Of a stretch of 7,806 nucleotides of DNA, positions 1 through 7,072 are shown piece by piece. The notes beneath the pieces are model-generated. The model was not told the origin of the DNA, ran no database searches, and was given only the letters and a program-made list of their open reading frames with translations. Source of the stretch: Planctomycetota bacterium. Its GTDB lineage: Bacteria > Planctomycetota > UBA1135. Location: the NCBI GenBank assembly GCA_002746235.1, contig NVWJ01000006.1, positions 181,500 through 189,305 of the forward strand. Reading direction: 5' to 3'. How positions within the stretch are numbered: the first letter of the stretch is position 1; each line of letters begins with the position of its first letter. Position numbers and translations under genes: made by a program.

Positions 1-833
1 CCGCCGGCTGCAGCATCGAGCAATTCCTCATCGGTGTACTTCTCACCTTCCATATGCTGATTACGAATGCGCAACAACACTTCTTCCAGCACAGCTAACT
101 GATCATTCTCGACCACAATCTTGGTGGTGTTAGGCCTCTCCGATGCATTGAGTTTCTGCAAGGCCTCAATCTTGCTGCGAAAACGCAACTGCTGCTGGAC
201 TTGGTCGAGCAAGGTTTGCGCAAGGATGGCATCGTTACCAATGCCTTCGGCAAGGGCCTCTAAAACTTCAATCTCTTCGGTGCCTAGAGTGCTTCCAGTG
301 CGCCCTAAAGCCAGCACTGCCTTGTTCCGAAGCTCCAAGTTTTCACTCCATAAAACACTCCGTAAAGTCCGTAGAGCAGCGCGTCGTTGAGCGCCACCGC
401 CGGTGCGGAACAAGGTGAATTCAGCATCGGTCCAAACGCTAGGGGAGTCTTCTGCAATTTGATTCGACAGCCAGACAGCCAAAGCCGATTGCACTTCCTC
501 GATTCCGTGGAATGCTGGAAGACGTAAGGTTTGCAAAACCGCAGCACTCAAGCTTTGGTTTTCGAAATCCAAGAGTTCCACCAGGCGCTCCATGGCCATA
601 GGCTCATCGGCCCAGGCTTGAAGTCGACCTACGAGAAGCAACTGGTGCCCCTCGGCCTTCCTCATTTGCTCGCCTAAGAGAGCGAGGTCGGAATCCGATA
701 AATCAGATGCAGAGGCATCGGCCAACTGCAAAACTGCCGCAGGATTTTGGTCCTGGGCTTGATCAAGCAGCGAGTCGAGGGATGGAGCCGGCTCTTGTGG
801 AGCCGCGAGCAGTAGAAGGGCGAGAAATTTCAT
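1..833 (-). CDS. Exported helical-repeat protein, probable S41-family peptidase (N-terminal part, cut by window edge)
   Basis: The reading frame starts at the ATG at 833-831 and stays open to position 1, giving 277 residues with no stop. The protein starts MKFLALLLLAAPQEPAP: a lysine, a short hydrophobic core and a small-residue stretch, so it is probably exported, although the signal is unusually short. Residues ~20-200 are mostly amphipathic helix with Leu/Ala periodicity; LRNKAVLALGRTG (~168-180) resembles a HEAT-repeat helix pair. Residues ~205-260 could form coiled coil. The last visible stretch, VLEEVLLRIRNQHMEGEKYT (248-267) then DEELLDAAAG, resembles the entry helices of S41 C-terminal processing peptidases, in which a 'V...I...Y.d...L..AA..GM' pattern precedes the PDZ domain. 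The PDZ domain and catalytic Ser/Lys lie outside the window, so the peptidase call is an inference. An AGGAG (849-853, read on minus) lies 15 bases from the start, which is rather far. The alternative is an uncharacterised HEAT-like exported protein. Confidence 0.6.
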   Translation of the reverse strand, partial: MKFLALLLLAAPQEPAPSLDSLLDQAQDQNPAAVLQLADASASDLSDSDLALLGEQMRKAEGHQLLLVGRLQAWADEPMAMERLVELLDFENQSLSAAVLQTLRLPAFHGIEEVQSALAVWLSNQIAEDSPSVWTDAEFTLFRTGGGAQRRAALRTLRSVLWSENLELRNKAVLALGRTGSTLGTEEIEVLEALAEGIGNDAILAQTLLDQVQQQLRFRSKIEALQKLNASERPNTTKIVVENDQLAVLEEVLLRIRNQHMEGEKYTDEELLDAAAG

Positions 834-906
834 GCGTTGGAGCAGTCACTCCTAGGTTAGCGTATAGGAAGCTTCGAATCCCACACTACGCACAATCTCG
901 ATTTTC
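834..906. promoter_or_regulatory. Divergent spacer between the exported-protein gene and moaC
   Basis: These 73 bases separate two divergently oriented genes, so start signals for both must lie here or reach into the flanking genes. A TATAGG (863-868, plus) and its opposite-strand counterpart could serve as -10 elements, but I find no well-spaced -35 for either strand. No inverted repeat strong enough to call an operator is visible. The assignment rests on gene geometry, not on a recognised promoter. Confidence 0.35.
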
Positions 907-1395
907 ATGAGCAACACTCCTCCGCTTTCCCATCTCGAGGAAGATGGGGGCTCCCGCATGGTGAATGTGGGCGCAAAGGCCATCACCCTGCGCACTGCTG
1001 AGGCAGAGGCCATCGTTCGGTACCCAGTAGAAGCCTTTCACCAGGTTCTGGCGGGAGAGATACCCAAGGGGGGCATTGTTGAGCCGGCTCGGATTGCCGG
1101 GATTATGGCTGCCAAGAAGACTGCCGAGTTGATTCCGATGTGCCATGGATTGTCGCTAGATTGGGTTCAGGTGCTCATAGAGCCTCTCTCAGACGGCCAA
1201 CCGGGCCTTCGCGTGCGCTGTACTGCGTCGTTGGAAGGGCGCACCGGGGTCGAAATGGAGGCCATGATGGGGGCATCGATTGCTGCCCTCACCCTTTACG
1301 ACATGACCAAAGCCCTAGATAAGGGGATTCAGATCGAGAAAGTACGTTTGCTTGAGAAAACTGGGGGTAAATCGGGCCCGTGGAAGGCACAATAG
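907..1395 (+). CDS. moaC: Cyclic pyranopterin monophosphate synthase MoaC
   Basis: MoaC, with MoaA, carries out the first stage of molybdenum cofactor synthesis in the cytoplasm, making cyclic pyranopterin monophosphate from the GTP-derived 3',8-cyclo intermediate. The 162-residue product matches the family length (E. coli 161) and aligns end to end: LSHL (7-10), ARIAGIMAAKKT (61-72), TGVEMEA (113-119), YDMTKA (131-136) and EKTGGKSG (150-157). Residues matching the E. coli catalytic set are present: K54 (K51), H80 (H77), E116 (E112), D132 (D128) and K135 (K131). Three normally conserved positions differ: MVN for MVD (N20), KGG for KGD (G56) and CHG for CHP (G81). The ATG at 907 puts the family N-terminus in place, but no Shine-Dalgarno is visible. 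No other moa, moe or mog gene is in the window, so the neighbours give no pathway context. The 49-base gap to accB leaves open whether moaC is part of the downstream transcript. Confidence 0.95.
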   Translation: MSNTPPLSHLEEDGGSRMVNVGAKAITLRTAEAEAIVRYPVEAFHQVLAGEIPKGGIVEPARIAGIMAAKKTAELIPMCHGLSLDWVQVLIEPLSDGQPGLRVRCTASLEGRTGVEMEAMMGASIAALTLYDMTKALDKGIQIEKVRLLEKTGGKSGPWKAQ

Positions 1396-1432
1396 GGTCC
1401 CCAGGACTGGTGAACCCCCCGGTCTAATCCCG

Positions 1433-1440
1433 AAAGGAAA
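1433..1440 (+). promoter_or_regulatory. Ribosome binding site of accB
   Basis: AAAGGAAA, with AGGA at 1435-1438, sits six bases before the GTG at 1445. It supports that GTG as the accB start. The only in-frame ATG upstream, at 1352, would begin inside moaC and add 31 residues unlike any AccB. Confidence 0.6.
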
Positions 1441-1444
1441 AGCA

Positions 1445-1903
1445 GTGGATCTGAAGATTGTCCAAGACCTGCTCGCTCTGATGCAAGAAGGGGAGCTCAC
1501 TGAGCTTCACGTTGTAGATGGCGAAACAGAAATCCGTCTCTCGCGCCAACCCGAAGGTGGGCAGGCGCCCGTGGTCTATGCCCAAGCTCCAGTAGCTGCG
1601 GCACCAGCACCGGCCGCCGCCGCTCCAGTAGCTGCTGTTGCACCCGTAGCTGAAGAGCCACCCGGAGAGATGTTCCGTTCACCCATGGTGGGCACTTACT
1701 ACAGCAAGCCGGACCCTGATTCTCCAGCCTATGTCGCGATTGGCGATTCGGTTGGCAGCGAATCGGTTTTGTGCATTCTCGAAGCCATGAAGGTGTTTAA
1801 CGAGATCAAAGCTGAGTTCACCGGAACCATTTTGGAAATCCTGGTGAAGGAAGGTGAGGCCGTGGAATACGACCAACCCTTGTTCCGCATTCAAACCTCT
1901 TAA
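1445..1903 (+). CDS. accB: Biotin carboxyl carrier protein of acetyl-CoA carboxylase (AccB/BCCP)
   Basis: AccB carries the biotin that AccC carboxylates and the carboxyltransferase uses to turn acetyl-CoA into malonyl-CoA, the first committed step of fatty acid synthesis. From the GTG start the product has 152 residues (E. coli 156). Residues 1-35 are the N-terminal segment, whose V/M-DLKIVQDLLALM form is typical of the family. Residues ~41-73 are a flexible Ala/Pro-rich linker. Residues ~76-150 are the biotinyl domain, with SPMVGT at 79-84, the bacterial 'thumb' loop around DPDSPAY (90-96), and the biotinylation site EAMKVFNEI, where K116 is the modified lysine. The KVFNEI version, rather than KLMNEI, is one I associate with planctomycetes. 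The gene is followed after nine bases by accC, the usual pairing. The carboxyltransferase genes accA and accD are not in the window. Confidence 0.95.
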   Translation: MDLKIVQDLLALMQEGELTELHVVDGETEIRLSRQPEGGQAPVVYAQAPVAAAPAPAAAAPVAAVAPVAEEPPGEMFRSPMVGTYYSKPDPDSPAYVAIGDSVGSESVLCILEAMKVFNEIKAEFTGTILEILVKEGEAVEYDQPLFRIQTS

Positions 1904-1912
1904 CACGGCATC

Positions 1913-3262
1913 ATGTTCCAGCGAATCCTGGTGGCTAACCGCGGGGAGATTGCGTTGCGTGTGATCCGCGCCGCGCACGACCTTGGCATTGAAGTGGTTG
2001 CGGTTTATAGCGAGGCCGATCGCGGTGCTCCTTATCTGCAATTCGCAGACGAGGCGGTATGCATTGGTCCAGCTGCAAGTGCACAGTCCTACTTAAATAT
2101 TCCAGCCATCATTGCGGCTGCGGAAATCACTAATGTGGAAGCCATCCACCCGGGATATGGTTTCCTGGCCGAGAATGCCCACTTTGCGGAAGTTTGCCGC
2201 GCATGTGATTTGACCTTTATTGGACCGTCGCCCGAAGTCATTGACTCTTGCGGAGACAAATCCAAAGCTAAAACGACTGCTAGAAATGCTGGAGTTCCGG
2301 TGGTGCCTGGCTCAGACGGAGCGGTGGCCGATGCCGACGAAGGCGCGCGCGTGGCTGAGGAAGTGGGTTATCCGGTCATGATCAAAGCCGCCGCCGGTGG
2401 TGGTGGTCGTGGCATGCGCAAAGCCGACTCTCCTGAAGTTTTCCATGCTTGCTTCCACCAGGCTCAACAAGAAGCCATGGGCGCTTTCAATGATGACAAG
2501 GTGTACATTGAAAAGTTCGTGGTCAATCCACGCCATGTGGAAGTGCAGATTCTTGCCGGTGCCGATGGCAAGGTCGTCGCATTGGGAGAACGTGATTGTT
2601 CCATTCAACGCCGTCACCAAAAGTTGATCGAAGAATCGCCTTGCCCGGTGACTACGCCGGAAATCTCCAAGCGCATGGGCGAAGCCGCGATTGCGTTCGC
2701 TAAAGCTGCGGGTTACGTCAATGCAGGAACCGTGGAGTTCTTGCTCGATGAAAAAGGCGACTTCTACTTCATTGAGTTGAATGCGCGGATTCAAGTGGAG
2801 CATTGCGTCACCGAAGCCGTTACTGGCATTGACTTGGTGCAATGGCAGATCCGGATTGCAGCGGGGGAGAACCTCGACTTCACTCAGGACGATGTAAAGA
2901 TCACCGGCCATGCGATTGAGTTCCGTATCAATGCGGAAAACCCGGAACGCAATTTCGCGCCATGTCCTGGTCGTATTGACGAACTCTTTTTACCTGGCGG
3001 TCCAGGTGTGCGTGTAGATTCCCATATCGCCGCTGGATACACCATTCCTCGCCATTACGACTCCATGGTTGCAAAACTCATTGTCCATGGCCGCGACCGC
3101 GCAGATGCACTACGCATTGCGAAACGCGCACTTCGCGAGACTCGGGTTAACGGACCTGGGCTTGCAACCACCATCCCATTGCACCTTCGAATCCTGGAAC
3201 AACCTGACTTCATTGCAGGGAACACCGACACTGGCTTCTTAGAGAAATTCTTAGACTCCTAA
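1913..3262 (+). CDS. accC: Biotin carboxylase subunit of acetyl-CoA carboxylase (AccC)
   Basis: AccC uses ATP and bicarbonate to carboxylate the biotin on AccB. The 449-residue length equals that of E. coli AccC. The N-terminal domain opens with [16 protein letters not shown] (5-20) and includes [10 protein letters not shown] (79-88). The ATP-grasp region follows, with K116, K158, the glycine loop AGGGGRGMR (161-169) and the [12 protein letters not shown] stretch (226-237, including C229 and K237). Metal and catalytic residues E275, E288, R292 and E296 are present, as is R338 in EFRINAE. The family motif QVEHPVTE appears as QVEHCVTE, with Cys298 replacing the usual proline. The start at 1913 gives the standard [14 protein letters not shown] beginning; no Shine-Dalgarno precedes it, so translation may depend on coupling to accB nine bases upstream. 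One base separates its stop from the next gene. The domain order and length separate it from the longer pyruvate and propionyl-CoA carboxylase polypeptides. Confidence 0.97.
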   Translation: MFQRILVANRGEIALRVIRAAHDLGIEVVAVYSEADRGAPYLQFADEAVCIGPAASAQSYLNIPAIIAAAEITNVEAIHPGYGFLAENAHFAEVCRACDLTFIGPSPEVIDSCGDKSKAKTTARNAGVPVVPGSDGAVADADEGARVAEEVGYPVMIKAAAGGGGRGMRKADSPEVFHACFHQAQQEAMGAFNDDKVYIEKFVVNPRHVEVQILAGADGKVVALGERDCSIQRRHQKLIEESPCPVTTPEISKRMGEAAIAFAKAAGYVNAGTVEFLLDEKGDFYFIELNARIQVEHCVTEAVTGIDLVQWQIRIAAGENLDFTQDDVKITGHAIEFRINAENPERNFAPCPGRIDELFLPGGPGVRVDSHIAAGYTIPRHYDSMVAKLIVHGRDRADALRIAKRALRETRVNGPGLATTIPLHLRILEQPDFIAGNTDTGFLEKFLDS

Positions 3263-3263
3263 A

Positions 3264-4214
3264 ATGCCTAAAGCACTCGTAACTGGAGGCGCCGGCTTCC
3301 TCGGCTCTCATCTCTGCGACAAACTTCTCGCGCGCGGTTTTGAGGTGGTCGCCATGGACAACCTAATCACCGGCAACCCGAACAACTTGGCGCACCTCGC
3401 CGACAACGATGCCTTCACCTTTGTCGATCACGACATCACGGAAGAGATTCCTTGGAAGGGGCCGCTGGATCGTTTGTTCAACATGGCATCGCCGGCATCG
3501 CCGATTGATTACTTGCAGATCCCGTTAGAGACTTTGGCGGTTGGAAGTACCGGCACGCGGAACTGTTTGGAGTTAGCCAAGAACACTGGTGCGCGGTTCT
3601 TGATGGCCTCCACTTCCGAGTGTTATGGCGATCCTCTAGTCCACCCACAAGTGGAGGATTACTGGGGCAATGTAAACCCGATTGGCCCACGTTCTTGTTA
3701 CGACGAAGCGAAACGCTTCAGTGAAGCCATCACCATGGCCTATTTTCGCGCGCATGGAGTGAAAACACGCATCGTGCGGATTTTCAATACTTATGGTCCA
3801 CGTATGCGCTTGAATGATGGCCGCGTGGTGCCATCGCTTATGGGCTCTGCACTGCGCGGAGAAGCCTTGTCCATTTTCGGCGACGGCTCGCAAACCCGCA
3901 GCTTTTGTTACGTCGATGATTTACTGGAAGGCATTCAACGTCTCATGGAGAGCGATGAGCACCTTCCAACCAACATCGGTAATCCGGTGGAAATGAGCAT
4001 TTTGGAATTCGCTGAAATCGTGAACCAAGTGGTGGGTTCGACCTTCCCGATTGAGTTTGGCCCCCTTCCGGAGAATGATCCGAAGGTGCGCCGCCCCGAT
4101 ATCACTAAGGCCAAGGCTTTACTAGATTGGGAACCAAGCATTGGCCTAAAAGAAGGTCTAGAGATGTCCTTGCAATATTTTAAAGACTGCGTTGCAGCAG
4201 AAGGAGAAGTTTAA
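3264..4214 (+). CDS. uxs: UDP-glucuronate decarboxylase (UDP-xylose synthase), extended SDR
   Basis: This enzyme oxidises UDP-glucuronate at C4 with bound NAD, decarboxylates it and reduces the product to UDP-xylose, a glycan precursor, in the cytosol. The 316-residue protein has the Rossmann motif GGAGFLG (8-14), acidic residue D32 at the end of the second strand for NAD rather than NADP, and the UXS hallmarks ASPASPIDY (75-83), [11 protein letters not shown] (138-148) and [13 protein letters not shown] (177-189). The catalytic set is T117, Y146 and K150; E119 follows in TSE, as in characterised UXS enzymes. The usual YDEGKR reads YDEAKR here. There is no N-terminal membrane anchor, as expected for bacterial and soluble forms. 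The gene begins one base after the accC stop and touches glmS, with no visible Shine-Dalgarno of its own. The UXS motifs make it far more likely than dTDP-glucose dehydratase or GalE, which lack ASPASP and the GPRSCYDE string. Confidence 0.92.
   Translation: MPKALVTGGAGFLGSHLCDKLLARGFEVVAMDNLITGNPNNLAHLADNDAFTFVDHDITEEIPWKGPLDRLFNMASPASPIDYLQIPLETLAVGSTGTRNCLELAKNTGARFLMASTSECYGDPLVHPQVEDYWGNVNPIGPRSCYDEAKRFSEAITMAYFRAHGVKTRIVRIFNTYGPRMRLNDGRVVPSLMGSALRGEALSIFGDGSQTRSFCYVDDLLEGIQRLMESDEHLPTNIGNPVEMSILEFAEIVNQVVGSTFPIEFGPLPENDPKVRRPDITKAKALLDWEPSIGLKEGLEMSLQYFKDCVAAEGEV
4201..4206 (+). promoter_or_regulatory. Ribosome binding site of glmS
   Basis: AAGGAG lies eight bases before the glmS ATG at 4215, inside the last codons of the UDP-xylose synthase gene. 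It is the strongest Shine-Dalgarno in the window and suggests glmS is translated at a high rate even though it has no leader of its own. Confidence 0.75.
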
Positions 4215-6065
4215 ATGTGTGGCATTGTTGCAGCAGTCGCCCAGCATGGTGACGTTCGCGCTTCGGTCCTCAAAGGACTGAAGACTTTGGAGTATCGCGG
4301 CTATGACTCCGCCGGTATGGCTGTCTTCGCGGAAGGTAGCTTGGAAGTGCGGCGAAAAATGGGCAAGATTGCCAACTTGGAAGCCGAGTTAGATCGCAAC
4401 GAACTTCCTGCCTCCAATATTGCCATCGCACATACGCGTTGGGCTACACACGGAGTTCCAGCCGATCGCAATGCGCACCCGCATATCGATGATCAACAAA
4501 AGATTGTCGTGGTGCACAACGGCATCATTGAGAACTACCTCGATCTGCGTGCTCTGCTTGCGGAGAAGGGACATGAGTTTCATAGTGATACCGACACTGA
4601 AGTTCTTGCCAACCTGATTGCTTACTACCGCACTCAGGATTTGGATTTGCATCAGGCGGTACGCAAGGCACTTTCCAAAGTGGAAGGCGCTTATGGCTTG
4701 GTGGTCATGTCTGCGGATGACCCAGGCATTCTCATTGTCGCGCGCTTGGATTCGCCGTTAGTCGTCGGCGTGGCAGAAGGGGAAAGTTATGCAGCTAGCG
4801 ATATGCCAGCCTTGCTTCACCTCACGCGCAAGTTCCTAATTCTTGAGAATCGAGAAACGGCGGTGCTGACCGACCGTTCGCAAACCATTTTTGACGTCGA
4901 TGGCAACCCTGTCGAGCGTGATTACCTGCATTGCGATTGGACTCCTGAGCAAGCTGAAAAAGGTGGCTTTCCGCATTTCATGCTCAAGGAAATCTATGAG
5001 CAGCCCGACGTTCTTGCGCGCACTGCCTTTGACCGCTTTCATGACACCGAAGGCGATGTCGAGTTTGAATCCGAGTTCTCTTTGACCAATGAAGAACTTG
5101 GTCAGTTTGAACGGCTTCGTTTCATGGCCATGGGCACTTCCCTGCATGCTGCTCAACTAGGGCAAAAAATGCTGGGCCAACTTGCCAAGATTCCAGGGGA
5201 AACTCTGAATGCTAGTGAGTTCCTTTACAGCCCTGAATTAGAGGAGGGCCATACACTCACCGTAGTGGTTTCCCAGTCAGGAGAAACCGCCGACACCTTA
5301 CGCGCCATGCGCGAAGTGCAAAAGCGTGGAGGACGTGTGCTCGGCATTTGCAATGTGCAAGGGAGCACCCTCGCTCGCGAAGCCGATGACCTCATCTTGA
5401 CTCACTGCGGGCCAGAAGTAGGCGTCGCCTCTACCAAGGCCTTTTTTGGCCAGGTGACGGCACTTTACCTGTTAGCGATTCGATTTGGTCGCGCACGCAA
5501 AGTACTCGATGCCGATGCTGGACGTGGCTATTTGCAAGATCTGCGTGAACTTCGCCATCACCTCGATGCTTCCTTCCGCCCGGAAGCTTTGGAATCAGTC
5601 AAGATTGCGGCTAAATACCTTGCAGGCATTCGTTCTTGCCTGTTCCTCGGTCGCAGCATGCAGCACCCGGTTGCTTTGGAAGGCGCCCTAAAGCTGAAGG
5701 AGATTTCCTACATTCACGCCGAAGGTTATCCTGCAGGCGAAATGAAGCACGGCCCGATTGCCTTGATTGATGAAGATTTCCCCATCATTGCGATCGCCAC
5801 TCCAGGCATCACCTACGAAAAGATGTTGTCGACCTTGCAAGAGGTGCGTGCAAGATCCGGAAAAATCATTGCCGTTGCAGCGATTGGCGATCAAAGAGTT
5901 GCCGATTCCGCCGACTACGTTTTGCCGGTTCCAGCGGTTCCAGAATTACTGGCTCCCTTAGTCACTATTGTTCCGCTCCAGTTACTTTCTTATGAAGTTG
6001 CTCTAGCGTTGGGCAAAGATATCGATCAGCCACGCAACTTAGCCAAATCCGTAACCGTCGAATGA
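4215..6065 (+). CDS. glmS: Glutamine-fructose-6-phosphate aminotransferase (isomerizing) GlmS
   Basis: GlmS makes glucosamine-6-phosphate from fructose-6-phosphate and glutamine, the entry step to UDP-GlcNAc for peptidoglycan and other glycans. The 616 residues (E. coli 609) carry an N-terminal class II glutaminase domain (~1-240). C2 becomes the nucleophile after Met removal; TRWATHG is at 74-80, NAHPH at 86-90, the HNG oxyanion element at 101-103 and D125 in HSDTD. Two SIS domains follow. The phosphate-binding residues are GTS (307-309), SQSGET (353-358) and ASTKAF (405-410); the isomerase residues matching E. coli K485, E488 and H504 are K493, E496 and H512. The C-terminal tail DQPRNLAKSVTVE includes K611, matching K603. 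Two usually conserved SIS1 positions differ: CGTSY is MGTSL. The start codon abuts the preceding stop, so a glmS-ribozyme leader is absent. The gene overlaps the next by four bases. Confidence 0.98.
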   Translation: MCGIVAAVAQHGDVRASVLKGLKTLEYRGYDSAGMAVFAEGSLEVRRKMGKIANLEAELDRNELPASNIAIAHTRWATHGVPADRNAHPHIDDQQKIVVVHNGIIENYLDLRALLAEKGHEFHSDTDTEVLANLIAYYRTQDLDLHQAVRKALSKVEGAYGLVVMSADDPGILIVARLDSPLVVGVAEGESYAASDMPALLHLTRKFLILENRETAVLTDRSQTIFDVDGNPVERDYLHCDWTPEQAEKGGFPHFMLKEIYEQPDVLARTAFDRFHDTEGDVEFESEFSLTNEELGQFERLRFMAMGTSLHAAQLGQKMLGQLAKIPGETLNASEFLYSPELEEGHTLTVVVSQSGETADTLRAMREVQKRGGRVLGICNVQGSTLAREADDLILTHCGPEVGVASTKAFFGQVTALYLLAIRFGRARKVLDADAGRGYLQDLRELRHHLDASFRPEALESVKIAAKYLAGIRSCLFLGRSMQHPVALEGALKLKEISYIHAEGYPAGEMKHGPIALIDEDFPIIAIATPGITYEKMLSTLQEVRARSGKIIAVAAIGDQRVADSADYVLPVPAVPELLAPLVTIVPLQLLSYEVALALGKDIDQPRNLAKSVTVE

Positions 6066-7072
6066 GTCCTCCACTCATCGCCAAGAAGGCTTTTCAAAAA
6101 GTATTCGTCACGGGGGCAGCCGGATTCATCGGCAGCACCTTAGTGGACCGACTCTTGGCGCAGGGTGTGGAAGTTGTGGGCATCGACAACTTTGACCCTT
6201 ACTACAGCCCGCAACAAAAACGTAAGAATTTAGAAAGCGCTTTCCAGCAACCGAAATTCCAATTGGTGGAAGGAGACATTCTGGATCAAAACGTGGTCGC
6301 GAAAATTTTTGCCGATCACAAGTTCGATATTGTTGTGCACCTTGCTGCGAAAGCCGGCGTCCGCCCCTCGATTGAAAACCCTGCGATTTATTTTCAGGTC
6401 AATGTTGAAGGAACCTTGAACCTGCTAAACCAATTGCGCAAGACTCCGCAAACCCGCTTGGTCATGGCATCGTCCTCAAGTGTTTATGGCAACAATCAAA
6501 ACGCGCCTTTCGCGGAGACCGATGAAACCAGTAAGCCGGTTTCACCTTATGCCGCGAGCAAAAAGGCAGGGGAAGTCCTAGCGCATTCCTTTTTCGAGCT
6601 TTATGGCATACCCATGAGCTTGCTGCGTTTCTTTACCGTCTATGGTCCAAGGCAACGCCCGGAAATGGCCATTGCTAAGTTCTTCCACCTCATTCAGGAA
6701 GGACAAAGAGTACCGATGTTCGGCGATGGCACCACTGCAAGGGATTACACTTTTGTAGGAGATATTGTCGATGGCATCCAACTCAGCATGTTATGCAGCG
6801 AAGGATTTGAGATTTACAATCTTGGCAATTCCTCGCCTGTGAGTCTGAAACACATGATTCACGCGATTGGATCCACCTTGAAGTGCACCCCGGAAATCCA
6901 ACAACTGCCGGAACAACCGGGCGATGTCACCCTCACCTGCGCGGACATCCGCAAGGCTGAAAAGTGTTTGGGTTACCATCCCTCGACCACGCTTGAGCAG
7001 GGGCTTGCGATTTATCGGCAGTGGTTGAATGAACATGCCGAAGCCCATGCGAGCATGGAGCAACTTTCGTGA
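6062..7072 (+). CDS. UDP-glucuronate 4-epimerase-type NAD-dependent epimerase
   Basis: The probable reaction is C4 epimerisation of UDP-glucuronate to UDP-galacturonate in the cytosol. The 336-residue extended SDR protein has GAAGFIG at 18-24, D42 for NAD binding, AAKAGVRPSIENP (95-107), SSSSVYGNN (137-145) with S138 as the catalytic Ser/Thr, Y163 and K167 (YAASK), and RFFTVYGPRQRPEMA (189-203). The IDNFDPYY element (41-48), AGVRPSIENP and FFTVYGPR.RP.MA together are the signature of the CapI/GAE group rather than GalE. A short N-terminal extension (~1-12) has no transmembrane segment, unlike the anchored plant enzymes. The start codon overlaps the glmS stop (ATGA) and no Shine-Dalgarno is evident, so translation probably depends on coupling. 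It shares its presumed substrate with the UDP-xylose synthase two genes upstream. Activity on UDP-glucose or UDP-GlcNAc cannot be ruled out from sequence alone. Confidence 0.85.
   Translation: MSPPLIAKKAFQKVFVTGAAGFIGSTLVDRLLAQGVEVVGIDNFDPYYSPQQKRKNLESAFQQPKFQLVEGDILDQNVVAKIFADHKFDIVVHLAAKAGVRPSIENPAIYFQVNVEGTLNLLNQLRKTPQTRLVMASSSSVYGNNQNAPFAETDETSKPVSPYAASKKAGEVLAHSFFELYGIPMSLLRFFTVYGPRQRPEMAIAKFFHLIQEGQRVPMFGDGTTARDYTFVGDIVDGIQLSMLCSEGFEIYNLGNSSPVSLKHMIHAIGSTLKCTPEIQQLPEQPGDVTLTCADIRKAEKCLGYHPSTTLEQGLAIYRQWLNEHAEAHASMEQLS
7057..7060 (+). promoter_or_regulatory. Ribosome binding site deciding the GTG start of the last epimerase
   Basis: GGAG lies eight bases before the GTG at 7069, inside the end of the preceding gene. 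No ATG is available between there and the conserved nucleotide-binding motif, so this site and the GTGA overlap fix the start at 7069. Confidence 0.55.

Noticed and set aside
121..390. 89-codon plus-strand frame opposite the exported-protein gene
   Set aside because: The composition is Ser/Arg/Lys-rich without domain features, and it lies antisense to a better supported gene.
305..547. 80-codon minus-strand frame starting MLRFCKPYV
   Set aside because: It is a shifted frame within the longer exported-protein gene, whose own frame is open across the whole 833 bases and has a signal peptide and helical pattern.
834..906. sigma-70 promoter using TATAGG at 863-868
   Set aside because: The only nearby -35-like string (TTGGAG, 837-842) matches poorly and is 20 bases away, so a specific promoter call is not supported.
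886..1146. 86-codon minus-strand frame across the start of moaC
   Set aside because: It is antisense to conserved moaC codons and crosses the divergent spacer. No similarity to a known family is visible.
1405..1424. Small hairpin between moaC and accB (GACTGG pairing with CCGGTC, one G-U pair, 8-base loop)
   Set aside because: The stem is only six pairs and is followed by TAATCCC rather than a T-run, so it does not qualify as an intrinsic terminator. It could be chance.
2312..2911. 199-codon open frame on the minus strand inside accC
   Set aside because: It lies wholly opposite a strongly conserved accC segment, the translation resembles no family, and it has no upstream signal. It is a by-product of codon bias in accC.
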